Shown here one piece after another: positions 1 to 5,773 of a DNA stretch of 9,965 bases. The stretch is from contig QMOL01000078.1 in NCBI GenBank assembly GCA_003648225.1, forward strand, positions 1 to 9,965, in the 5' to 3' direction. Within the stretch, counting starts at the first letter, position 1; each line of letters starts with the position of its first letter. The translations under genes and the position numbers were made by a program. The DNA is from Chlamydiota bacterium. Its GTDB lineage: Bacteria; Auribacterota; UBA3054; B51-G9. The notes beneath the pieces were generated by a model. It saw only the letters and a program-made list of their open reading frames with translations. It searched no databases and was not told the origin of the DNA.

Positions 1-12
1 GGATAAAATAAA

Positions 13-633
13 ATGGCTATTTTAACAAAAATAAATATCGCAGGTGAAAATATCGGTGAAGTGGAAGTTGCCGAAAGTTTATGCTCAGCGACTTATAAGC
101 CCGAACTTGCACATGCGGTATATGTAGCAATTATGGCATCGCAGCGTAGCGGCAATGCCTGTACAAAAACCAAAGGTGAAGTAAAAGCTTCCGGTTCTAA
201 ACCATGGAGACAAAAGGGGACAGGCAGAGCGCGCGCGGGATATAAAGCATCTCCTGTATGGCGTGGGGGCGGAGTTGTATTTGGACCCAAACCGCGTTCA
301 TATGACAAGAAAGTAAACAAGCGGGATAAAAAGGCGGCATTTTACGGAATATTAGCAGAAATAATTCGTGAGAATAAAATAAGTGTTATAGAAAACTGGG
401 ATTTAGAAGTTCCAAAAACAAAAGTGATTGCAGCGCTTAAAGATAAATTAGGGTCAAGAAAACTTCTCTGTATAGGAGAAGTAAAAGATATAAGCGCGCG
501 ATTATCGGCGAGAAATGTACCTGCAACAACTTTTGTTGAAGCGGGGAGTCTGAATGTAATTGATCTCGCTGACAGCACAGAAGTAATAATATCCGAATCA
601 GGGTTAAAACTTTTAGAAAGCAGGTGTGAATAA
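13..633 (+). CDS. rplD: 50S ribosomal protein L4
   Basis: Primary 23S rRNA-binding protein whose globular domain sits on the outside of the large subunit while a long loop reaches the peptide exit tunnel. The 206-residue protein has the normal family length. The tunnel loop is visible at about residues 44-100, with KPWRQKGTGRARAG at 63-76 and the WRGGGVVFGPKPR block at 83-95; the C-terminal NVIDL at 181-185 matches the family end. The ATG follows a weak GGA at bases 1-3 as the only SD candidate. It should follow rplC, which is off the window. In E. coli L4 represses its own S10 operon, but the leader region needed to judge that here is not in the window. Confidence 0.97.
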   Translation: MAILTKINIAGENIGEVEVAESLCSATYKPELAHAVYVAIMASQRSGNACTKTKGEVKASGSKPWRQKGTGRARAGYKASPVWRGGGVVFGPKPRSYDKKVNKRDKKAAFYGILAEIIRENKISVIENWDLEVPKTKVIAALKDKLGSRKLLCIGEVKDISARLSARNVPATTFVEAGSLNVIDLADSTEVIISESGLKLLESRCE

Positions 634-666
634 GAATTTTAAATACCTGAATAAAATAGGCAAAAT

Positions 667-948
667 ATGAAAAATCCGCATACAGTAATACATAGCCAGA
701 TAGTTTCTGAAAAAGGAACAGATATAACCGAAAAAAATAACCAATATTTGTTTCGCGTTGCAAGCAGCGCTAATAGAATTGAAGTGAAACAGGCTGTCGA
801 AAAAATATTTAATGTAAAAGTTAAGTCGGTGCAGGTAATGAATCGCAAAGGCAAAATCAGACGCAGAGGTGCGATTGCAGGTCGCACATCATCAAGCCGT
901 CGCGCTGTTGTTCGCCTGGAAGCCGGTCAGACCATTAATGTTATCTGA
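667..948 (+). CDS. rplW: 50S ribosomal protein L23
   Basis: Large-subunit protein at the tunnel exit, known in the family as the docking site for trigger factor and a contact for SRP and SecY. At 93 residues it is of normal length. Family marks are the N-terminal SEKG (14-17), NQYLFRV (25-31), the VEKIFNVKV helix-strand (44-52) and N-x-KGK (59-63). The basic KIRRRG loop at 63-68 corresponds to the rRNA-binding and tunnel-reaching segment. It lies 33 bp after rplD. The only SD candidate is TAGG at 657-660, six bases before the ATG, so initiation signals are weak. Confidence 0.95.
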   Translation: MKNPHTVIHSQIVSEKGTDITEKNNQYLFRVASSANRIEVKQAVEKIFNVKVKSVQVMNRKGKIRRRGAIAGRTSSSRRAVVRLEAGQTINVI

Positions 949-980
949 AATAAATAAAAACATAGAATTATAAAACAGTC

Positions 981-1808
981 ATGGCAATAAAAACATACAA
1001 TCCAACAACGCCGAGTCGCAGGTTTATTACTGATGTTACAAGAGATAATCTTAGTAAATCGAAACCTGAAAAAACTCTTGTAAAAAAATTAAATAAACAT
1101 GCCGGACGCGATTGTTATGGGCACATCTCAATGCGCCATCGTGGCGGAGGAAGTAAAAAACTTTACCGTGTAATTGATTTTAAACGCGATAAAGACGGTA
1201 TCCCCGGGAAAGTCGCGCAAATTGAATACGACCCGTATCGCAGTGCTAATGTTGCATTGATTAATTACGCGGATGGCGAAAAGAGATATATCCTCGCGCC
1301 GGAAGGACTTGGAATCGGAGCAAAAATTTTATCGGGTAAGAAATGTGAGTTTGTAGTTGGCAATTGTATGCCGCTTACACAAATTCCTCTTGGAACCCAA
1401 GTACACAATGTCGAACTCGTTCCCGGATTGGGTGGAACGTTAGTCAGATCAGCCGGTTGTTCAGCAACATTAATGGCTCGTGAAGGCAAGTACGCGCATA
1501 TTAAAATGCCGAGTGGGGAAGTAAGGCTTGTACCGGTAATTTCCCGTGCGACAATTGGTATTGTAGGAAACCGTGAACATGAAAGCGTGTCATTAGGAAA
1601 AGCCGGTCGTACAAGATGGCGCGGCAGACGGCCGCACGTTCGTGGTGTTGCAATGAATCCTGTTGATCATCCAATGGGCGGCGGAGAAGGAAGAGCATCG
1701 GGTGGACATCCCAAAACACCTTGGGGCAAGTTATCTCGTGGTAAGAAGACACGCAGAAAATCAAAACGCAGCGATTACATTGTAAAATCACGTAGAGCAA
1801 AGAAATAA
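981..1808 (+). CDS. rplB: 50S ribosomal protein L2
   Basis: Conserved large-subunit protein needed for subunit association, tRNA binding and peptidyl-transferase activity. It has 275 residues against 273 in E. coli and aligns almost without gaps. The OB-fold region contains HRGGGSKKLYRVIDFKR (53-69), and the SH3-like part has the RSANVALINYADGEKRYILAP run starting at residue 87. The active loop MNPVDHP at 225-231 keeps the histidine equivalent to E. coli His229 (residue 230 here). The following HGGGEGR of E. coli is MGGGEGR here, a common lineage variant. The C-terminus is strongly basic. No SD is recognisable in the A-rich 32 bp before the ATG. Confidence 0.98.
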   Translation: MAIKTYNPTTPSRRFITDVTRDNLSKSKPEKTLVKKLNKHAGRDCYGHISMRHRGGGSKKLYRVIDFKRDKDGIPGKVAQIEYDPYRSANVALINYADGEKRYILAPEGLGIGAKILSGKKCEFVVGNCMPLTQIPLGTQVHNVELVPGLGGTLVRSAGCSATLMAREGKYAHIKMPSGEVRLVPVISRATIGIVGNREHESVSLGKAGRTRWRGRRPHVRGVAMNPVDHPMGGGEGRASGGHPKTPWGKLSRGKKTRRKSKRSDYIVKSRRAKK

Positions 1809-1834
1809 TATAACCATAAAACACTGAAGCAATT

Positions 1835-2110
1835 ATGCCACGTTCAATATCTAAAGGACCATATGTCTGTGAGAAATTACAGAAAAAAATAGACCGACTC
1901 AATCAATCGGGAGACAAACGACCTATAAAGACATGGTCGCGTCGTTCAATGATAACGCCGGATTTTATCGGACACACATTTTTAGTACATAATGGCAAGA
2001 CGCATTTATCGGTATTTGTATCAGAAAATATGGTTGGTCATAAACTCGGAGAATTTTCTCCAACACGCAGATTCGGCGGACATGCAGGAAACAAAGGCAA
2101 GAAAGCTTAA
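1835..2110 (+). CDS. rpsS: 30S ribosomal protein S19
   Basis: Small-subunit head protein that binds 16S rRNA with S13 near the A site and the inter-subunit bridges. The 91-residue product has the expected size and an unbroken family pattern: MPRSISKGPYV at the start, IKTWSRRSMITPDFIGHT at 31-48, and the signature VSENMVGHKLGEFSPTR at 62-78. The tail GNKGKKA is basic. It starts 26 bp after rplB. The region before the ATG has only a poor TGAAG (1825-1829) as an SD candidate, in line with its upstream neighbours. Confidence 0.97.
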   Translation: MPRSISKGPYVCEKLQKKIDRLNQSGDKRPIKTWSRRSMITPDFIGHTFLVHNGKTHLSVFVSENMVGHKLGEFSPTRRFGGHAGNKGKKA

Positions 2111-2144
2111 CAGCATTTATTCACAATAAACCGGAATATATAAG

Positions 2145-2474
2145 ATGGAAGCTAAGGCAATATTAAAAAAAGTAAGAACTTCACCACAGAAAGCACGACT
2201 TATTACAACGATGATTCAGGGACACCCGGTAAACGAGGCGCTGAAAATGTTAAGATTTTCGAGCAAAAAAGCGGCAAAACTTACCGAGAAAGTACTTAAA
2301 TCTGCAATCGCTAACGCGGTAAATAAAGGTGCGGATGAAGATCAATTAACAGTAATATCAGCATATGCTGATGCGGGTCCGGTAATGAAAAGATTTTTGC
2401 CGGCATCAAGAGGCAGGGCGATGCCGATTATCAAGCGTACGGCGCATATTTCGATAGTAGTAGGTGAAAAGTAA
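2145..2474 (+). CDS. rplV: 50S ribosomal protein L22
   Basis: Large-subunit protein that touches all 23S rRNA domains; its long beta-hairpin lines the exit-tunnel constriction together with L4. At 109 residues it has the usual length. Family marks are VRTSPQKARLI (10-20), ALKMLRF (32-38), KVLKSAIANA (49-58), and the hairpin and signature region from about 78 to 105 with KRFLPASRGRA and IKRTAHISIVV. The SD is weak (GGA at 2133-2135, nine bases from the ATG). It is the last gene before the 113 bp gap, so it may end the upstream transcription segment, though no terminator hairpin is visible after its stop codon. Confidence 0.96.
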   Translation: MEAKAILKKVRTSPQKARLITTMIQGHPVNEALKMLRFSSKKAAKLTEKVLKSAIANAVNKGADEDQLTVISAYADAGPVMKRFLPASRGRAMPIIKRTAHISIVVGEK

Positions 2475-2484
2475 AAAAAGGTAC

Positions 2485-2513
2485 TTGTAATTTTAAATCT
2501 ATTTTGATATAAT
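2485..2513 (+). promoter_or_regulatory. Predicted extended -10 promoter in the L22-S3 gap
   Basis: A -35-like TTGTAA (2485-2490, four of six matches to TTGACA) is followed by a 17 bp spacer and a perfect TATAAT (2508-2513). The TG at 2505-2506 lies one base upstream of the hexamer, giving the extended -10 form TGnTATAAT. Transcription would be expected to begin near 2519-2521. The element lies in the only large intergenic gap of the window and points toward rpsC. The composition is AT-rich, so chance is possible, but hexamer match, spacing, extended motif and location agree. Confidence 0.6.
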
Positions 2514-2519
2514 TTCCGA

Positions 2520-2557
2520 CTCTTGTAATAATTCAGAAATTAAGTAGTGAACAAGAG
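2520..2557 (+). promoter_or_regulatory. Nested inverted repeat in the predicted rpsC leader
   Basis: CTCTTGT (2520-2526) and ACAAGAG (2551-2557) form a perfect 7 bp inverted repeat. Inside it, TAATT (2529-2533) and AATTA (2538-2542) form a second stem closed by the loop CAGA. The two stems would be separated by an asymmetric internal loop, two bases on the 5' side and eight (AGTAGTGA) on the 3' side. The outer stem begins almost exactly at the transcription start predicted from the upstream -10 box. It has no following T-run, so it does not look like a terminator. A role as a ribosomal-protein binding leader is an inference only. Confidence 0.4.
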
Positions 2558-2581
2558 CATTAACTTTAACGTGGAGTATAA

Positions 2582-2593
2582 ACCCTTATGGGT
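2582..2593 (+). promoter_or_regulatory. Small inverted repeat over the rpsC start codon
   Basis: ACCC (2582-2585) and GGGT (2590-2593) can pair around a TTAT loop, placing the first two bases of the rpsC ATG in the loop and its G in the stem. The SD for rpsC is GTGGAG at 2571-2576, eleven bases before the ATG. A four-pair stem is marginal, so any effect on initiation is speculative. Confidence 0.3.
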
Positions 2594-3322
2594 CAAAAGG
2601 TAAATCCAATAGGTTTTCGTATAGGGCTGACAAAAGATTGGCAGTCAAAATGGTACGCGCCAAAGAATAAATTTGGCGGGCAGCTGATTGAAGACCTTAA
2701 AATACGTGAGTTTGTAAAAAAACGTCTTTATTTCTCAGGCGTTGCAAAAGTAAAAATCGAACGAATTACAACGGCACTTCGTGTAACTATCTTCACGGCT
2801 CGCCCCGGGCTTGTTATCGGGCGACAGGGCGGTGCGATAGATGAGTTCAAGAAAGAACTTGAAAAAATGACAAAGTCAGAAGTGTTTGTCGAAATCCAAG
2901 AGGTTAAACCTCCTGAACTCGAAGCACAGCTTGTTGCAGAGAATATAGCGCAACAGCTCGAAAAGCGTGCAAGTTTTAAAAGAGTATTAAAGCGTTCCGC
3001 TCAAACTGTTATGAATTTTAATGCTATAGGTGTTAGAATTAGAATTAGCGGCCGTCTTGGCGGAGCTGAATTGAGTCGCGCTGAAACTATTCGTCTTGGT
3101 AAAGTTCCCTTGCATACACTTCGCGCGGATGTGGATTATGGATTTGCTGAAGCGCGCACAACTTATGGCGCCATAGGATGTAAAGTTTGGATTTGCCGCA
3201 GTGAGCGCATTGGTGAAAGACCGGCTCCGAAACGTCCTGATTCTAAAAGAAGAACAGGAGGAAGGCCCGGCGGAAGACCGGGTGGAAGAAGTAAATCGGG
3301 TGCCAAAACAACAAAAAAATAA
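2588..3322 (+). CDS. rpsC: 30S ribosomal protein S3
   Basis: Small-subunit protein at the mRNA entry channel, part of the ribosomal helicase activity with S4 and S5. At 244 residues it is slightly longer than the E. coli protein. It opens with the invariant MGQKVNPIGFRIG. The type II KH domain carries GLVIGRQGG at 74-82. The entry-channel segment reads FKRVLKR at 130-136, keeping basic residues at the positions of E. coli R131, R132 and K135. The C-terminal signature SGRLGGAELSR (154-164) and TLRADVDYG (177-185) are intact. Residues 214-244 form a basic Gly/Arg/Pro/Lys tail with a short repeat. It is the first gene after the large gap and has a GTGGAG SD. Confidence 0.98.
   Translation: MGQKVNPIGFRIGLTKDWQSKWYAPKNKFGGQLIEDLKIREFVKKRLYFSGVAKVKIERITTALRVTIFTARPGLVIGRQGGAIDEFKKELEKMTKSEVFVEIQEVKPPELEAQLVAENIAQQLEKRASFKRVLKRSAQTVMNFNAIGVRIRISGRLGGAELSRAETIRLGKVPLHTLRADVDYGFAEARTTYGAIGCKVWICRSERIGERPAPKRPDSKRRTGGRPGGRPGGRSKSGAKTTKK
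3257..3292 (+). repeat. Three 12-base tandem units in the rpsC tail
   Basis: Three in-frame units of the form GGNGGAAGRNNN (3257-3268, 3269-3280, 3281-3292) encode Gly-Gly-Arg-Pro, Gly-Gly-Arg-Pro and Gly-Gly-Arg-Ser in the C-terminal tail of S3. The third positions differ between units, so the repeat is seen mostly at the protein level. Such basic tails are variable in the S3 family. Slippage or duplication is a plausible origin. Confidence 0.6.
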
Positions 3323-3348
3323 TTAAAGAATCAATCAGGTAAAAGAAA

Positions 3349-3765
3349 ATGCCTTTACAACCTAAAAGAGTAAAACATAGAAAACAGCAGCGTGGCAAAA
3401 GAAAGGGAAACGCTAAAGCGGGAACAGATGTTCAATTTGGAGAATATGGATTGCAATGTCTTGAACGCGGCTGGATGACCGGAAAGCAAATTGAGGCAGC
3501 TCGTGTAGCAATGACCCGCCACATGAAAAGGCACGGTAAGGTATGGATTAGAATATTTCCCGATAAACCGGTATCAAAGAAGCCCCTTGAAACAAGGCAG
3601 GGGAAAGGCAAAGGCGCACCTGAATTTTGGGTCGCAGTTATTAAACCGGGAAGAATAATGTTCGAGCTTGAAGGCGTAACAGAAAGTTTAGCAAAAGAGG
3701 CTTTATGTCTCGCTTCGGCAAAATTGCCATTCCGCTCACGCTTTGTGACGCGGCATACAATCTAA
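3349..3765 (+). CDS. rplP: 50S ribosomal protein L16
   Basis: Large-subunit protein that organises the A-site region near the peptidyl-transferase centre and is added late in assembly. The 138 residues match the family length. Marks are the basic N-terminus PKRVKHRK, QIEAARVAMTRHMKR (47-61), KVWIRIFPDKP (64-74) and GKGKGAPEFWVAVIKPGR (85-102). Arg83 is the equivalent of E. coli Arg81, the residue hydroxylated by RoxA/YcfD in that species. The next residue, Met82 in E. coli, is Gln84 here. The start has a fair SD, AGGT at 3337-3340, eight bases from the ATG. It lies 26 bp after rpsC. Confidence 0.97.
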   Translation: MPLQPKRVKHRKQQRGKRKGNAKAGTDVQFGEYGLQCLERGWMTGKQIEAARVAMTRHMKRHGKVWIRIFPDKPVSKKPLETRQGKGKGAPEFWVAVIKPGRIMFELEGVTESLAKEALCLASAKLPFRSRFVTRHTI

Positions 3766-3783
3766 AAAAAGGATTATCGTAAA

Positions 3784-4014
3784 ATGAGAAAGGCACAGGA
3801 AATAAGAAACCTTGATGATAGTCAACTTGAAGCTGAAGTGCAGCGGCTCAGAGCAGAAAACTTTAAGTTGAGAACAAAGGACAGTCTTAAACAATTAGAT
3901 AAGACACACGAAATTAAATTAACGCGTCGCGAACTTGCGGTAGTTCTTACAGTTATAAATGAAAGAGCTTCAGAAAAGGGGCAGGAAAGCGCGCAAACAG
4001 AGGAAAATAAGTGA
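3784..4014 (+). CDS. rpmC: 50S ribosomal protein L29
   Basis: Small two-helix protein near the tunnel exit, next to L23. The family pattern is clear: the LDDSQLEAEVQRLRAENFKLR helix-turn from residue 10, then an ARxLT-like second half represented by HEIKLTRRELAVVLTVINER at 42-61. The core is followed by a polar, mostly acidic tail from about 62 to 76, making it longer than the usual 60-70 residues. The SD AAAGGA (3768-3773) lies ten bases before the ATG. Its TGA stop overlaps the rpsQ ATG by one base (TGATG), suggesting translational coupling. Confidence 0.95.
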   Translation: MRKAQEIRNLDDSQLEAEVQRLRAENFKLRTKDSLKQLDKTHEIKLTRRELAVVLTVINERASEKGQESAQTEENK

Positions 4015-4277
4015 TGGAACCTAAAGTTTCACATCGCAAAAAAAGAAGTGGTGTAGTTATTAGCGATGCAGCGGATAAAACAATCGTTGTAAACGTAACA
4101 AGAATGGCTAAGCACCCTCTTTATCGCAAACTTATTAAAATTAATAAGAAATACCACGCTCATGATGAAAAAAATCTTGCGCGGAAAGGTGATTTTGTTA
4201 ATATTATTGAATGCCGTCCGCTCAGCAAAACAAAACGCTGGCGCCTTCAGAGTGTAGTTGAAGGTAAAAAGGCTTAA
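4014..4277 (+). CDS. rpsQ: 30S ribosomal protein S17
   Basis: Primary 16S rRNA-binding OB-fold protein of the small-subunit body. The OB fold starts with KRSGVVISDAADKTIVVNV, followed by HPLYRKLIK and the family signature around VNIIECRPLSKTKRWRL. The ATG at 4014 is chosen as the start, giving 87 residues: it overlaps the rpmC stop as TGATG and lies nine bases after the SD AGAGGA (3999-4004). A GTG at 4011 directly before it, six bases from the same SD, is a possible alternative that adds one residue. The C-terminus EGKKA is typical in size. Confidence 0.95.
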   Translation: MEPKVSHRKKRSGVVISDAADKTIVVNVTRMAKHPLYRKLIKINKKYHAHDEKNLARKGDFVNIIECRPLSKTKRWRLQSVVEGKKA

Positions 4278-4313
4278 CAGCTTAGTGATTAATTTCAAGG
4301 AGTATTTCTCGAA

Positions 4314-4682
4314 ATGATACAAATGCAAACAAGAGTTTCAGTTGCTGATAATTCAGGCGCAAAAGAATTAATGTGCATCAAAGTTCTCGGCGGCACTCGC
4401 AGACGATACGCTCATATAGGCGATATAATCGTTGGGACGGTAAAAGCCGCCCAGCCGGACAGTAATGTGAAAAAAGGCGAAGTAGTTCGAGCCGTAATAG
4501 TTAGAACAAAAGCTAAAATATCAAGAAAAGACGGCAGTAAATTAAGATTTGACAGTAATTCTGTCGTAATTATCGATGGTCAATTGAACCCGCAGGGAAC
4601 GCGTATATTCGGACCTGTTGCAAGGGAACTGCGTGAGAAGAATTTCATGAAAATTATTTCTCTCGCTCCGGAAGTGGTTTAA
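4314..4682 (+). CDS. rplN: 50S ribosomal protein L14
   Basis: Highly conserved large-subunit protein near the factor-binding site, contacting L19 and forming inter-subunit bridges with 16S rRNA; also the target of the silencing factor RsfS in the family. Its 122 residues are exactly the common length. Seen are MIQMQTRVSVADNSGAKE at the start, the basic GGTRRRYAHIGDIIV (26-40), and GTRIFGPVARELR at 95-107. It is preceded by the best SD of the cluster, AAGGAG at 4297-4302, eleven bases before the ATG. In E. coli the spc operon promoter precedes this gene; the 36 bp gap here shows no comparable promoter. Confidence 0.98.
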   Translation: MIQMQTRVSVADNSGAKELMCIKVLGGTRRRYAHIGDIIVGTVKAAQPDSNVKKGEVVRAVIVRTKAKISRKDGSKLRFDSNSVVIIDGQLNPQGTRIFGPVARELREKNFMKIISLAPEVV

Positions 4683-4703
4683 CAAAGTCAAATTGGAGCA
4701 ATA

Positions 4704-4931
4704 ATGAAACTTAAAAAAGGCGACCTCGTAAAGGTCATTACAGGTAAAGATAAAGGCAAGGAAGGTAAAGTTATTTCTATAATAACAAAAACCGACCGCG
4801 TGATTGTTGAAGGTATTAACTTAGTGAAGCGTCACGTTAAACCAAACAAAAAAGTACAAAAAGGCGGAATCATTGAAAAAGAAAATTCAATGCACGTGTC
4901 AAACGTGAAGGTAATCAGCTCCGGCGAATAG
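4704..4931 (+). CDS. rplX: 50S ribosomal protein L24, short form
   Basis: Assembly-initiating 23S rRNA-binding protein at the tunnel exit. The KOW motif GDLVKVITGKDKGKEGKV occupies residues 6-23, followed by VIVEGINLVKRHVKPNKK (33-50), the GGIIEKE turn (54-60) and HVSNVKV (64-70). The protein stops at residue 75, whereas the E. coli protein has 104 residues; the C-terminal segment of about 25 residues is absent. The stop is followed by only 32 bp before rplE, so no displaced remainder can fit. The SD GGAG at 4695-4698 is close (five bases) to the ATG. Confidence 0.95.
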   Translation: MKLKKGDLVKVITGKDKGKEGKVISIITKTDRVIVEGINLVKRHVKPNKKVQKGGIIEKENSMHVSNVKVISSGE

Positions 4932-4963
4932 ATAATAGAATAAGAAACAAATCAGGTTGAATA

Positions 4964-5527
4964 ATGACCGAAAAAACAAAAAAAGATATTCCGAGACTAC
5001 ACCAGCTTTATCTGGAAACAATAATTGACAAACTCAAAAAAGAGTTGAATTACAATAATATTAACCAGGTGCCTAAAATCACTAAAATTGTTGTTAGTAT
5101 GGGTGTTGGTGAAGCAATTAAAGACAACGCTATACTTCAAGATGCCGCAAACGAGCTTTCAGTAATAACGGGTCAGAAACCTCAGCTTATTAAAGCTAAA
5201 AGATCGGTTTCTAACTTTAAATTGCGCGAAGGTGTGCAAATTGGCTGCAAAGTTACTATTAGAGGCACTCGTATGTATGAATTTCTTGAAAGATTAATTT
5301 GTATTGCTTTGCCGCGAATCAGAGATTTTCGTGGAGTTTCAGCAAAAGCATTTGATGGTAAAGGTAATTATTCACTGGGAATTGACGACCAGTTAATTTT
5401 TCCTGAAGTAAATCCCGATAAAGTTAAACGAACCCAAGGCATGAATGTTGCAATTGTTACTACAGCAAACAACGATGAAGCCGGAAAAGCGCTTTTGCGT
5501 GAATTCGGTATGCCTTTCACTAAATAG
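4964..5527 (+). CDS. rplE: 50S ribosomal protein L5
   Basis: 5S rRNA-binding protein of the central protuberance, contacting P-site tRNA and helping join 5S rRNA to the large subunit with L18. The 187 residues are within the family range. Recognisable blocks are VPKITKIVVSMGVGEA (36-51), TGQKPQLIKAKRSVSNFKLR (69-88), GCKVTIRGTRMYEFLERL (94-111), PRIRDFRGVS (117-126), and QLIFPEVNPDKV (143-154). The end GMPF is typical. The SD is AGG at 4954-4956, seven bases from the ATG. It lies 32 bp downstream of rplX. Confidence 0.97.
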   Translation: MTEKTKKDIPRLHQLYLETIIDKLKKELNYNNINQVPKITKIVVSMGVGEAIKDNAILQDAANELSVITGQKPQLIKAKRSVSNFKLREGVQIGCKVTIRGTRMYEFLERLICIALPRIRDFRGVSAKAFDGKGNYSLGIDDQLIFPEVNPDKVKRTQGMNVAIVTTANNDEAGKALLREFGMPFTK

Positions 5528-5543
5528 TATTAAGAGGTAATAA

Positions 5544-5729
5544 GTGGCTAAAACAGGTCTGATACAAAAACAAAGAAGAACCGCTAAATTCGGCGTGAGA
5601 CAATATAACAGATGTCAACGATGCGGAAGGGCGCGCAGTTATATGCGCAAGTTTCATCTGTGTAGAATTTGTTTTCGTGAACTTGCAAGCAGCGGAGAAA
5701 TTCCGGGTGTCACGAAATCAAGCTGGTAG
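5544..5729 (+). CDS. rpsN: 30S ribosomal protein S14, zinc-binding type
   Basis: Small-subunit head protein needed for late assembly. At 61 residues it is the short, zinc-dependent (C+) paralogue rather than the about 100-residue zinc-free form. Four cysteines at 24, 27, 40 and 43 form a C-x2-C...C-x2-C zinc ribbon, within NRCQRCGRARSYMRKF and CRICFREL. The end GVTKSSW follows the family ending KASW. The start is GTG, with the SD AAGAGGT at 5532-5538, five bases upstream. Because it depends on zinc, some genomes carry a zinc-free copy elsewhere; that cannot be judged here. Confidence 0.97.
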   Translation: MAKTGLIQKQRRTAKFGVRQYNRCQRCGRARSYMRKFHLCRICFRELASSGEIPGVTKSSW

Positions 5730-5773
5730 AATTGTCTAATTTTTAAAAAAGAAAATCTGGAGCATGTATAATT

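Noticed and set aside
437..763. 108-codon minus-strand frame rich in Leu, Phe and Tyr over rplD and rplW
   Set aside because: The apparent hydrophobicity comes from reading lysine-rich codons in reverse. It is a shadow of the two sense genes.
1674..1676. Methionine at L2 residue 232 where E. coli has histidine (DHPM rather than DHPH)
   Set aside because: The histidine implicated in peptidyl-transferase function (E. coli His229) is the earlier one and is present at residue 230. The Met form is common in several bacterial phyla.
1501..1902. 133-codon open frame on the minus strand across rplB and rpsS
   Set aside because: It lies antisense to two strongly conserved genes, crosses their junction, and its product resembles no family. 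Long antisense frames are expected opposite biased codons.
2105..2114. GCTTAACAGC at the end of rpsS, repeated at 4272-4281 at the end of rpsQ
   Set aside because: Both genes end in Lys-Ala-stop, so only four bases beyond the stop are shared; chance explains it.
2548..2604. Short GTG-started frame of 18 codons in the rpsC leader, overlapping the rpsC start
   Set aside because: It has no SD and no conserved feature, and would interfere with the obvious rpsC start. Chance is sufficient.
4932..4963. S8 repressor-binding hairpin before rplE, as in E. coli
   Set aside because: The 32 bp gap shows no inverted repeat of note and no recognisable S8 target.
5767..5772. TATAAT directly before rpsH
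   Set aside because: There is no -35-like element at a suitable distance, and the implied start would fall within the rpsH start region. Probably chance in AT-rich DNA.
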